Of a stretch of 64,000 nucleotides of DNA, positions 25,767 through 34,000 are shown piece after piece. The stretch is from JAGVSZ01 sp019137045 (GTDB taxonomy: Bacteria; Pseudomonadota; Gammaproteobacteria; Burkholderiales; SG8-39): positions 1 through 64,000 of the forward strand of contig JAXMFT010000012.1 of the NCBI GenBank assembly GCA_046347635.1, given 5' to 3'. The translations under genes and the position numbers were made by a program. The first letter of the stretch is position 1, and every line of letters begins with the position of its first letter. The notes below the pieces were generated by a model that had not been told where the DNA came from, did no database searches, and saw only the letters and a program-made list of their open reading frames with translations.

Positions 25767-27235
25767 CGCGGGCGGCGGCGATGGCGACGCTCGACCGGCT
25801 CGGGAAGTACGACATCACCGAGGTGCTCGGCAAGGGCGCCATGGGGGTGGTGTACAAGGCGTTCGACCCGAACATCCGCCGCACCGTCGCGCTCAAGACG
25901 ATCCGCAAGGAGCTGATCGACGACGACGACCGCGCCGCCACGATGCTGGCGCGCTTCAAGAACGAGGCGCAGGCGGCCGGGCGCCTGTCGCACCCGGGCA
26001 TCGTCGCGGTGTACGAGTACGGCGAGGAGCGCGAGCTCGCCTACATCGCGATGGAGTACGTGCAGGGCAACCCGCTGCGCGAGTACTTCAACCGCGGCAC
26101 GCGCTTCGAGGACCGCGACGCGGTGAGCATCATGGCGCAGCTCCTCGACGCGCTCGCCTACGCCCACGAGCAGGGCGTCTACCACCGCGACGTCAAGCCG
26201 GCGAACCTGATCGTGATGACCAACGGCCGGCTCAAGGTCGCCGACTTCGGCATCGCGCGCATCGACTCGTCGAACCTCACCCAGATCGGCGCGATCATGG
26301 GCACGCCGGGCTACATGGCCCCGGAGCAGTACGCCGGCGCGGACGTGGACTGGCGCGCCGACGTCTTCTCCGCCGGCGTCGTGTTCTACCAGCTCCTCAC
26401 CGGCGTGAAGCCGTTCGCCGGCAGCGCCGAGTCGATCGCGTACAAGGTGTGCTACGAGACCCCGCCCACGCCGTCCCAGGTCGACCCCGAGCGCATCCAG
26501 TCGAAGTACGACCCGGTGGTGATGCGCGCCATGGCGAAGAAGCCCGAGGCGCGTTTCGCGAACGCGCAGGCGTTCCGCACCGAGCTCCTGACCGCGTACG
26601 CCGCCCCGGTGAGTCCGACGGTCTCGGAGGAGACGGTGATCACCGAGATCATCCCGACCACGGTCCGGATCGAGCCCACCAGCCCGTCGGCCGGTTCCGG
26701 GCCGCCCCGGTCGCACGCGAGCGACTCGTCGCCGACCCCGGCGAAGACCACGCAGCCGCCGCCCGGCTGGGACCCGGCGGTCCTGAAGTCGGTGGAAGGC
26801 CACCTGGCGCGCGTCGTCGGGCCGGTGGCGAAGGTGATGGTCAAGCGCGCCGCGCTCCAGACCACCGAGCTCGACGCGCTCTACGGCATCCTCGCCGAGA
26901 GCCTGGCGACCGACGCCGAGCGCAAAGGGTTCCTCGCGACGCGGGCGCAGGTGAGCGGCGCGCCGCCCTCGGGCGCGGCGCCCGGCGCGCGCACCGGCAC
27001 GGTCGAGGCGAGCACCCTGCTCGCGGCGCGCCTCGCGGGCGCGCAGCTCACGCCCGAGCTGGTCGCCGCCGCCACCCGGAAGCTCACCGCCCGCGTCGGG
27101 CCGATCGCGCAGGTGGTGGCGAGGAAGGCCGCGCAGAAGGCGGCCACCGCGCAGCAGTTCTACACCCTCCTCGCGGAGAGCCTGCCCACCGAGAGCGAGC
27201 GCGTGAGCTTTCTGGAGGAGCTCGGAAAACCCTGA
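25763..27235 (+). CDS. Hanks-type serine/threonine protein kinase with two DUF8082-like repeats
   Basis: A 490-residue cytosolic kinase. The catalytic domain (about 14-280) is complete: GKGAMG at 23-28, VALK with Lys45, HRDVKPAN at 141-148, DFG at 161-163 and APE at 186-188. A Pro/Ser/Thr-rich linker (about 285-340) leads to two related C-terminal repeats, one with RVVGPVAKVMVKRAA and one with RVGPIAQVVARKAA, each followed by an alpha-helical ILAESL/LLAESLP segment. No transmembrane helix is present. Translation is coupled to the HAMP sensor by an ATGA overlap, and the FHA-cyclase is encoded divergently. Confidence 0.92.
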   Translation: MTRAAAMATLDRLGKYDITEVLGKGAMGVVYKAFDPNIRRTVALKTIRKELIDDDDRAATMLARFKNEAQAAGRLSHPGIVAVYEYGEERELAYIAMEYVQGNPLREYFNRGTRFEDRDAVSIMAQLLDALAYAHEQGVYHRDVKPANLIVMTNGRLKVADFGIARIDSSNLTQIGAIMGTPGYMAPEQYAGADVDWRADVFSAGVVFYQLLTGVKPFAGSAESIAYKVCYETPPTPSQVDPERIQSKYDPVVMRAMAKKPEARFANAQAFRTELLTAYAAPVSPTVSEETVITEIIPTTVRIEPTSPSAGSGPPRSHASDSSPTPAKTTQPPPGWDPAVLKSVEGHLARVVGPVAKVMVKRAALQTTELDALYGILAESLATDAERKGFLATRAQVSGAPPSGAAPGARTGTVEASTLLAARLAGAQLTPELVAAATRKLTARVGPIAQVVARKAAQKAATAQQFYTLLAESLPTESERVSFLEELGKP

Positions 27236-27325
27236 GACGCCCCGCGGCCGGCGCGCCCGAGGTGAAGCGGCGCAGGGGTGTCGTCGGCGGAGTGCGGAAC
27301 CGGCGCCTCGGACCGCCGGAAAGCA

Positions 27326-27360
27326 CACGGCCGGGGACGCGGGACGCGCCGCCGGCCGTG
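27326..27360. terminator. Hairpin between convergent kinase and SWIB genes
   Basis: CACGGCCGG and CCGGCCGTG form a perfect 9-bp stem with a 17-base loop. It lies between two convergent genes but lacks a proper T-tract on either strand, so it is at most a weak bidirectional terminator. Confidence 0.4.
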
Positions 27361-27373
27361 CGGGGAAAAGAGC

Positions 27374-27721
27374 CTACTTCAGGTGCTTGCTGACCAGCTT
27401 GGTCATCTCGAACATCGACACCTGACGCTTGCCGCCGAAGATCTCGCGCAGCTTCTCGTCCGCGTTGATCATCCGCTTGTTGATCGCGTCCTGCAGCTTG
27501 TTGCGCTTGATGTAGCCCCAGAGCTTCTTGGTGATTTCGGTCCGCGCCTGCGCGATCGGCCCCACCACCGCGGCGAGCGCGGAGCTCGGGGTCATCGGCT
27601 TCATGAACGCGGGATTGGGTTTGCGCTTCGCGCCGGATTTCTTCTTCGCCGGGCGGCGCGCCGCCATCTTCCGGCCCGCCTTCTTCGCAGACTTCTTCGC
27701 AGCCTTCTTCTTCGTCGCCAT
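27374..27721 (-). CDS. SWIB/MDM2-domain protein with histone H1-like lysine/alanine tail
   Basis: A 115-residue protein. Residues 1-38 are a Lys/Ala-rich tail (KKKAAKKSAKKAGRK) like histone H1 or AlgP-type tails. The SWIB domain (about 40-113) has PSSALAAVVG, LWGYIKRNKLQD, KRMINADEKL and FEMTKLVSKHL. Bacterial stand-alone SWIB proteins with such tails are thought to bind DNA. I chose the ATG over a TTG two codons earlier because GGAGG lies nine bases before the ATG. It is monocistronic and convergent with the kinase operon. Confidence 0.88.
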   Translation of the reverse strand: MATKKKAAKKSAKKAGRKMAARRPAKKKSGAKRKPNPAFMKPMTPSSALAAVVGPIAQARTEITKKLWGYIKRNKLQDAINKRMINADEKLREIFGGKRQVSMFEMTKLVSKHLK

Positions 27722-28003
27722 CGTCAAAAACCTCCACTAATCGTGTTTTGGCCCTGCACCTCTTGCTCGCCGCTCTATGAGGACGCGACTCGGCGACGAG
27801 AGGATGCCGAAGGGAACGCGCGAGCGCAAGCGTTTTTTTCGCTATGAAAGCGGCTTTCCCCTCTATGGCGCGACCGGTGCGCGCAGGCGCGCGCGGTCGC
27901 GCCGTCGTCGTCCTGCGCGTCCGCTCGGGGCGGCGTATAAGCTCTCGGTCGCGTGCGTGCGCAGTCCGCGGCGGGACGCGGAACGCACGAGAGAGGACCG
28001 GGA

Positions 28004-28633
28004 ATGAGGACAAGTATCGGCCGAATCAGAGGTTTCGCGCGCTCGGCGGCGCGCGCGCTCGCGCTCGCCGGCGCGCTCCTGGCGGGCGGCGCGGCGGCGC
28101 AGGGCAGCGCAAAGGCGACGTTCGCCGGCGGCTGCTTCTGGTGCATGGAGCCCCCCTACGACAAGCTGCCGGGCGTCGTTTCGACGACCTCCGGCTACAT
28201 GGGCGGCAGCAAGCGCTTCCCCACCTACGAGGAGGTCTCGACCGGGACGACCGGCCACGCCGAGGTGGTGCAGGTGGTCTATGACCCGGCGAAGGTGAGC
28301 TACGAGAAGCTCCTCGAAGTGTTCTGGCGCAACGTCGATCCGACCGTCCGCGACCGTCAGTTCTGCGACGTGGGCTCGCAGTACCGGACCGCGATCTTCT
28401 ACCACGACGACGGGCAGAAGCGCCTCGCCGAGGCTTCGAAAGCGGCGCTGGAGAAATCGAAGCCGTTCAAGGCGCCGATCGTGACGCCGGTGCAGGCGGC
28501 GGGCGAGTTCTGGCCCGCCGAGGACTACCACCAGGACTACTACCGGAAGAACCCGGTGCGCTACAAGTACTACCGCACCGGGTGCGGGCGCGACGAGCGC
28601 CTGAAGGAGCTCTGGGGCAAAGCGGGTGACTGA
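28004..28633 (+). CDS. msrA: Peptide methionine sulfoxide reductase MsrA, exported form
   Basis: A 209-residue MsrA that reduces the S-epimer of methionine sulfoxide. The catalytic GGCFWCMEPP motif follows a signal-like N-terminus (ALALAGALLAGGAAAQG), so this copy is probably periplasmic. GYMGG, TGHAEVVQVVYDP, GSQYRTAIFY and EDYHQDYYRKN are all present, and a late Cys in YYRTGCG could be the resolving residue. A second, leaderless msrA lies at 49055. An in-frame start 17 codons upstream is less likely because it would spoil the signal sequence. Confidence 0.92.
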   Translation: MRTSIGRIRGFARSAARALALAGALLAGGAAAQGSAKATFAGGCFWCMEPPYDKLPGVVSTTSGYMGGSKRFPTYEEVSTGTTGHAEVVQVVYDPAKVSYEKLLEVFWRNVDPTVRDRQFCDVGSQYRTAIFYHDDGQKRLAEASKAALEKSKPFKAPIVTPVQAAGEFWPAEDYHQDYYRKNPVRYKYYRTGCGRDERLKELWGKAGD

Positions 28634-28642
28634 GCGCGAGTC

Positions 28643-28670
28643 GGACCGCAACCTCCGGATGGCGGTCCGG
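28643..28670. repeat. Inverted repeat after msrA
   Basis: CGGACCGC and GCGGTCCG form an 8-bp stem with a 12-base loop starting ten bases after the msrA stop. No T-run follows, so termination here is only possible. Confidence 0.35.
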
Positions 28671-28912
28671 CGAGCGCGGTCCTACACTGCGCCTGATGCA
28701 CGACTTCCCTGCGCACCCGAAGCGCCTCGCCCCGCCCGGCTGGCGCGTGCGCTGCGGCCACGACGAGCGCGCCCCGTTTCGGCCCCGCCCGTGCCGCCAT
28801 TGCGCCCGCGGCGTGTCGCCGGAGGCCGACGGCGGGACCGGCGTCCGCAGCCGGGGCACCCGGCGCAGGAGCACGCGTCCCGGGCACGCCCGGGACGCGC
28901 GGTAACGCTGCG

Positions 28913-29875
28913 TTGCGCCCCGCCGACCTCGCGCGCCTGGTCGCGCTCGCTGCGCTCTGGGGCGCCGCGTTCATCTTCATCCGCATCGCGGTCGTTCCCC
29001 TCGGCGCCATCGGCACGGCGCAGGCGCGGCTCGTGCTCTCGGGCGCCACGATCGCGCTCGTGCTCGCGCTCTCCGGCAGGCGTCTCGACTTCGCGCGCCA
29101 CTGGCGCCATTTCGCGAGCGTCGGCGCGATCAACTCCGCGCTGCCGTTCGTGCTCTTCGCCTGGAGCGCGCACCACCTCCCGGCCTCCTACCTGGCGGTC
29201 CTGAACGCGACCGCGTCGCTCTTCGGCGCGCTCGTGGCGGCGGCGTGGCTCGGCGACCGCATCACCGTGCGGGCGGCGCTGGGTCTCGCCCTGGGTCTCG
29301 CCGGCGTCGCGACCCTGGTGGGGCTCGGCCCGATCGCGGCGACGCCGACCATCGTCGCCGCGTCGCTCGCCGCGCTCGGGGCCGCGCTGTGCTACGCGAT
29401 CGCGAGCGCATACGTGAAGCGCCAGTCGTACGCGGTCGACGCGCCCGTCCTCGCGGGCGGGAGCACCATCGCGGCGGCGGCCGTCCTCCTCCCGTTCGTG
29501 CTCGCGGCGCCGCCGACGGCCGTGCCGCCGGCCGACGCGGTCTGGGCGGCGATCGTGCTCGGGGTGCTCTGCACCGGCGTCGCCTACCTGCTCTACTTCC
29601 GCCTGGTCGCCGACGTGGGGCCGACGCGCGCGCTCACCGTCACGTTTCTCATTCCCGTCTTCGGGATGCTCTGGGGAGCGCTCTTCCTCGGCGAGGCGAT
29701 CACCGCGCCGATGCTCGCCGGCGCCGCGCTCGTCCTGGTCGGCACGGGAATGATCCTCGGCGTCGGGGCGCGGCGGGCCGCGGCCCCCGCGGCCGCGCCG
29801 AGGGCCTCCGGGACGGAGCGGGGCGAGCGCGCTACCGCGCCGAATCGAGCCACGCCGCCAGGCCGTCGGCGTTGA
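28913..29875 (+). CDS. EamA/DMT-family transporter
   Basis: A 320-residue protein with ten hydrophobic segments. The first (LVALAALWGAAFIFIRIAV) carries the W-G-x-x-F pattern of EamA domains, and a second EamA repeat begins near residue 145. The last 35 residues are a hydrophilic Ala/Arg-rich tail. It starts at TTG; no ATG lies before the first helix. It converges on the MBL hydrolase gene and overlaps it by 44 bp at the 3' ends. The substrate is unknown. Confidence 0.84.
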   Translation: MRPADLARLVALAALWGAAFIFIRIAVVPLGAIGTAQARLVLSGATIALVLALSGRRLDFARHWRHFASVGAINSALPFVLFAWSAHHLPASYLAVLNATASLFGALVAAAWLGDRITVRAALGLALGLAGVATLVGLGPIAATPTIVAASLAALGAALCYAIASAYVKRQSYAVDAPVLAGGSTIAAAAVLLPFVLAAPPTAVPPADAVWAAIVLGVLCTGVAYLLYFRLVADVGPTRALTVTFLIPVFGMLWGALFLGEAITAPMLAGAALVLVGTGMILGVGARRAAAPAAAPRASGTERGERATAPNRATPPGRRR

Positions 29876-30773
29876 GATCGACGTCCTGCCCGTACGCGGC
29901 CATGGCCTGCGCTTCCGTGAACGGCGCGCCGTAGCGGCGCACCTCGTCGAGCAGGAGCGCCTTCACCCCTTCCCACAGCCGCGCGCGTCGCCCCGCCCCC
30001 GCCTCGCGCTCGCGCAGCGCGAGCGCGGCGAGCGCGTCCACCTGACGGTGCAGCGTCGCGAGCCGTTCCTCGAGCGCGCGCACCTGGCCGTAGTGGGTCA
30101 CGTACACCGCGCCCTGCGCGAGCCGCGCGATCAGGTCGAGCGAGCGGTGATAGGGCGCCGGGTCGAACTGCGTGGGGCTCGAGGTCGCGAACGCGAAGCG
30201 CCGCCCCTGCCAGTCGAGCTCGGGATACGAGAGCCCGAAGGTGTCCCCTGCGAACACGTGCCCCGACGCGGCGTCGCGGATCGCGACGTGGTGGCGCGCA
30301 TGCCCGAAGGTCTCGTGGAAATCGAGCGCGCGCCCGTTGAGGCGGATCGACGCGCCGTCGGGCGTCTCGAGGATGCGCGCCGCGGGCACCGGGACGACCT
30401 CGCCGTACAGGCGCCGCGTCTCGGCCTCGCCATAGACGCCGATCGTGCCCGCGACGAGCCGCGCCGGATCGGCCATGTGGCGGGCGCCGCGCGGATGCAC
30501 CGTCAGCGTCGCGTTCGGCAGCGCGCGCATGAGCAGCCCCGAGCCGCCCGCATGGTCGAGGTGGATGTGGGTGAGGATCACGTAGTCCACCTGCTCGGGC
30601 CCGATCCCCTTCGCCGCCAGGGCGTCGAGGATCAGCGGCACCGACGCGTTCGTGCCCGGGTCGACCAGCGCCGCGCGGTCGCCCTCGACGATCGCGTGGA
30701 CCGCCATCAGCAGCGGGCGCAGGTAAGCCCCGTCGATCGCGCTGATGCCGTGCCCGTAGTCGATGACGCCCAT
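29832..30773 (-). CDS. MBL-fold metallo-hydrolase
   Basis: A 313-residue metallo-beta-lactamase-fold hydrolase. The metal motif THIHLDHAGG (HxHxDH) is near residue 80, the next His is in TFGHARHH, the bridging Asp in VFAGDTFG and the final His in YVTHYG. A helical C-terminal extension of about 90 residues follows the catalytic domain. There is no signal peptide. The physiological substrate is unknown. It is divergent from pdxH, with 46 bp between starts. Confidence 0.88.
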   Translation of the reverse strand: MGVIDYGHGISAIDGAYLRPLLMAVHAIVEGDRAALVDPGTNASVPLILDALAAKGIGPEQVDYVILTHIHLDHAGGSGLLMRALPNATLTVHPRGARHMADPARLVAGTIGVYGEAETRRLYGEVVPVPAARILETPDGASIRLNGRALDFHETFGHARHHVAIRDAASGHVFAGDTFGLSYPELDWQGRRFAFATSSPTQFDPAPYHRSLDLIARLAQGAVYVTHYGQVRALEERLATLHRQVDALAALALREREAGAGRRARLWEGVKALLLDEVRRYGAPFTEAQAMAAYGQDVDLNADGLAAWLDSAR

Positions 30774-30819
30774 GGCTGCGGCGGATTCTAGCGCCCCGCA
30801 CGGTAGAATCGCCGCGACC

Positions 30820-31449
30820 ATGGACATCGCCCGCCTGCGCCGCGACTACAGCCGCGAGAGCCTCGACGAGGCCGACGTCGAGCGCGACCCGGTCGCGCAG
30901 TTCGGGCGCTGGTTCGACGAGGCGCTGAAGAGCGAGCTGCCGGAGCCGACCGCGATGGCGCTCGCCACGGTCGGCGCCGACGGCCGGCCGTCGGCGCGCA
31001 TGGTGCTGCTCAAGGGTTTCGACGCCCGCGGCTTCGTGTTCTACACCAACTACGAGAGCCGCAAGGGGCGCGAGCTCGCGGGCAACCCGCACGCCGCGCT
31101 GCTCTTCTTCTGGCCCGAGCTGGAACGGCAGGTGCGCATCGACGGCGCGATCGGGAAGGCGGCGGCGGAAGAGTCCGACGCGTACTTCGCGACGCGCCCG
31201 CTCGCGAGCCGCATCGGCGCGTGGGCCTCGCCGCAGAGCGCGCCGATCGGCAAGCGGGCGCTGATGGCGCGCGTGGCGGAGATGGGGCTGCGGCACGGCA
31301 TCAGCCCGTCGCGCCCGCCGCACTGGGGCGGCTACCGCCTCGCCCCCGACGCGGTCGAGTTCTGGCAGGGCCGCCCCTCGCGCCTGCACGACCGCGTGCG
31401 CTACCGCAAGGACGGCGCGGGCTGGGTCATCGAGCGGCTGGCGCCCTGA
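30820..31449 (+). CDS. pdxH: Pyridoxamine 5'-phosphate oxidase
   Basis: A 209-residue FMN enzyme that oxidises pyridoxine or pyridoxamine 5'-phosphate to pyridoxal 5'-phosphate. Family motifs are ARMVLLKGFDARGFVFYTNYESRKG, FFWPELERQVRIDG, SRIGAWASPQS and the C-terminal WGGYRLAPDAVEFWQG...RLHDR signature with final ERLAP. Length matches E. coli PdxH. A TAGAAT element sits 11 bp before the ATG, which could be part of a promoter though no -35 is clear. Confidence 0.95.
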   Translation: MDIARLRRDYSRESLDEADVERDPVAQFGRWFDEALKSELPEPTAMALATVGADGRPSARMVLLKGFDARGFVFYTNYESRKGRELAGNPHAALLFFWPELERQVRIDGAIGKAAAEESDAYFATRPLASRIGAWASPQSAPIGKRALMARVAEMGLRHGISPSRPPHWGGYRLAPDAVEFWQGRPSRLHDRVRYRKDGAGWVIERLAP

Positions 31450-31452
31450 GGC

Positions 31453-32640
31453 TCAGCCGGGCGCGCGCGCGACCGGCCGGCGCAGCGCGAGGCTCTCCCA
31501 CGCCGCCACCAGCACCAGCACGCCGGTCGTCGCCGCGGAGAGCGCCAGCGCCGAGGCGTGGTGCCCGAGCGCGACCGGCACCAGCGCCGCGAGCAGCGCC
31601 AATCCGGCGAGGTGCGAAAGCGGCGGGCCCCGCCGGTCGTTGGTCACCCACTTGAACAGCGCGTTGCCGAGGAGATAGAGCGCCGGACCGCCGAGAATCG
31701 CGGCGGCGCCGGCGCCGGCGAGGTGGTCGGGATGGGTGAGCACCAGCTCGTCACCCACCGCGGCGACGATGATGCCGGCGACGATCAGCAGGTGCAGGTA
31801 GGTATACGCGAGACGCGCCTGCCGTCCCGGATCCGCGGCGTGGCGGATGCGGTGGCTCGCGCGCTCGGCGCCGGTGTCGAAGTACACCCACCACATCGCG
31901 ACGCTCCCGACCATCGCCACGCCGAGCCCGACGGCCGCCACCGCGTCCCACGCGAGCTGCGCGAACGTCGCGCCGGTGACCAGCAGCGACTCGCCGAGCG
32001 CGATGATCACGAACAGCGCGCAGCGCTCGGCCATGTGGGCGCCGTCCACGTTCCAGTCGGCGATGCGCGAGCGCCCGAGCCCCGGCACCCAGAAGTAGAG
32101 CGACGGCGACAGGACCTCCAGCGCGAGCGCGACCGCCCACCAGGCGAGCCGGGCGTCGCCCTCGGCCAGCGCGCCCGCGATCCAGAACACGCTCGACAGC
32201 AGGAGCCAGCACAGGATGCGCTGGAAGTTGCGCGTCATGGGGTCCGGTCCGTCGCGCACCGCCCAGAGGAAGAAGAGCGTGCGCCCGATCTGGTTGAACA
32301 CGTAGGCGCCGGCGAACACCGGCCCGCGCGCGCCGAACGCGTCGGGAATGGACGACGAGAGCAGCAGGCCGGCGGCCATCAGCGCGAACAGGCAGAGCCG
32401 CACCGGGATGCGCTCGGGATCGAGCCAGTTGGTGACCCAGGAGGTGTAGATCCACACCCACCACACCGCGACCAGGAGCAGCGCCGCCTGCACCGCGCCG
32501 ACCGTCGTCGGGTGCTCGAGCAGGAAGTGCGACAGCTGCGTCACCGCGAACACGAACACCAGGTCGAAGAACAACTCGACCGTGCCCACCCGGCCGCCGT
32601 CGGGACCGCGGCCGCGCAGCAGCGAGCGGGCGCGACTCAT
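31453..32640 (-). CDS. Low-temperature-requirement protein A (LtrA) family membrane protein
   Basis: A 395-residue polytopic protein with about eleven hydrophobic segments. LtrA landmarks are TVELFFDLVFVFAVTQLSHFL near the start, VWIYTSWVTNWLDPERIPVR, and HMAERCALFVIIALGESLL in the middle. The molecular function of the family is not established. The ATG overlaps the upstream dehydrogenase TGA by four bases. The same frame runs on upstream to 33546 only because that dehydrogenase gene is frameshifted, so a fusion protein is not proposed. Confidence 0.87.
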   Translation of the reverse strand: MSRARSLLRGRGPDGGRVGTVELFFDLVFVFAVTQLSHFLLEHPTTVGAVQAALLLVAVWWVWIYTSWVTNWLDPERIPVRLCLFALMAAGLLLSSSIPDAFGARGPVFAGAYVFNQIGRTLFFLWAVRDGPDPMTRNFQRILCWLLLSSVFWIAGALAEGDARLAWWAVALALEVLSPSLYFWVPGLGRSRIADWNVDGAHMAERCALFVIIALGESLLVTGATFAQLAWDAVAAVGLGVAMVGSVAMWWVYFDTGAERASHRIRHAADPGRQARLAYTYLHLLIVAGIIVAAVGDELVLTHPDHLAGAGAAAILGGPALYLLGNALFKWVTNDRRGPPLSHLAGLALLAALVPVALGHHASALALSAATTGVLVLVAAWESLALRRPVARAPG

Positions 32641-33537
32641 CGGCGCTCCGGCGCGGGCAGCGCGACCCCCGCCACGCGCGCGTAGTACTTCGCCACCGCC
32701 GCGTCGTCCTCCTGCCCGTGCCCGAGCGCGCTCGCCGCGATGAACGACTGGCGCGCCGCGGCGCCGATCGGCAGCGCGGCCCGCGCCGCCGCGCCCGTCT
32801 CCAGCGCGAGCCCGAGATCCTTCGTCAGGATGTCCACCTGCCGCCCGGGGCGAGTAGTCGCCCGCGAGCACGCGCGGCAGGCGGTCGCCCGCCGCCCAGC
32901 TCGCCCCGGAGCTGGCGCTCACCCCCTCGAGGATCGTGCGCGGGTCGAGCCCGAGCTTCAGCCCGAAGACCAGCCCCTCGCACGCGGCCGCGAGGTTGAT
33001 CCCGGCCATGAGGTTGTTCACGAGCTTCATGCGCGAGCCGTCGCCGGTGCGCGTCCCGACGTGAAAGCGCCGGCCCGAAATCGCCTCCAGCACCGCGCGC
33101 GCCGCGTCGTACGCCGCGGGCGCGCCCGCGATCATCATCGACATCGTGCCGTCGAGCGCCCGCGCGGGGCCGCCCGACACCGGCGCGTCGAGCGCCAGGA
33201 TCCCGTGCCGCCCGAGGCGCGCGGCGAGCGGGCCGGAGAACTCGGGCGACACCGTGCTGCACATCACCAGCACGCCGCCCGGAGCCACGCCCTCGACCAC
33301 GCCGCGCGGCCCGAACACCACCTCCTCGGTCTGTCGGGCGTCGACGACGAGCGTCACCACCACCGGACACGCCGCGGCCACCTCCGCCGGCGCGGCGCAC
33401 ACGGCGGCGCCCGCGGCGCGCGCCTCCTCCTCCGCCTCGCGGCGGACGTCGCGCACGCTCACCGCGCAGCCGCGCGCGAGCAGCCGCTTCGCGACGCCCA
33501 TGCCCATCGCGCCGATCCCGATCACCCCTGCCCGCAT
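32637..33537 (-). pseudogene. NAD(P)-dependent beta-hydroxyacid dehydrogenase (6PGDH/HIBADH family), one frameshift
   Basis: The N-terminal Rossmann domain is intact: VIGIGAMGMGVAKRLLARG near the start, then STVSPEF, DAPVSGGPARALDGTMSMM and the catalytic-Lys motif MKLVNNLMAG. After LAGDYSP near 32845 the frame is lost; the rest (VDILTKDLGLALETG ... ALGHGQEDDAAVAKYYARV) continues in the next frame. The break is one extra C in a CCCCGGG run. Corrected, it would be a normal enzyme of about 300 residues. I chose the ATG preceded by GGAGG at eight bases. Confidence 0.8.
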
Positions 33538-33655
33538 CGCGGTCACCTCCGCGCCGGGATTCTAGCGATGCCGCGCCGCGCCTTGCTTTTCGCGCGCGCG
33601 CGGTTCACGCTTGGCGCTCCCCGCCCGTCTCCCGGACCTCGACCACGGAGGTTCC

Positions 33656-33931
33656 ATGCTCACGCTGCAGGACTGCCTCGACTTCTGCGAGCTGACCGAG
33701 GATGAAGTGCTGGCGATCGCCGAGCACGAGCATCTCACCGAGATGGCCGCGCTCGAGCTCGGCAGCTACCTCGTGTGCACGCCCGAGGGCGAGCGGCGCA
33801 TCGCGTCGATGATCGTCGAGGACATCGACTGCGCCCGCACGCGCGGCGACTTCCAGCACGCGGCCATGCTCAGGCTCGTGCTCCAGCGCTTCGTGGCGAC
33901 CCACGCGCAGCACTGCGCGCCCGCGCGCTAG
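33656..33931 (+). CDS. Small conserved acidic protein (91 aa), unknown function
   Basis: A 91-residue helical protein with an acidic N-terminal half (LDFCELTEDEVLAIAEHEHL) and three Cys residues at scattered positions. No membrane segment or known motif. The ATG has GGAGG six bases upstream, which favours it over an in-frame GTG-type start 45 bases before. It stands alone between the dehydrogenase and the glucan cluster. Confidence 0.65.
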   Translation: MLTLQDCLDFCELTEDEVLAIAEHEHLTEMAALELGSYLVCTPEGERRIASMIVEDIDCARTRGDFQHAAMLRLVLQRFVATHAQHCAPAR

Positions 33932-34000
33932 GTAGAATCCGCGGCCTCCCGCCCGAGGCCGCCACATGACCGGACGCTCCGCTCCCGCCCGCGCCGCGCG

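Noticed and set aside
28696..28905. A 69-codon frame between msrA and the EamA gene with three cysteines
   Set aside because: No good ribosome site, Arg-rich low-complexity end and no recognisable family; more likely non-coding spacer.
30804..30809. TAGAAT before pdxH as a full promoter
   Set aside because: No -35 hexamer is found at 16-18 bp, so only a possible -10 element can be stated.
31453..33546. Apparent 697-residue fusion of a dehydrogenase and LtrA
   Set aside because: The junction is low-complexity and the true dehydrogenase C-terminus lies in another frame. It is read-through after a one-base frameshift.
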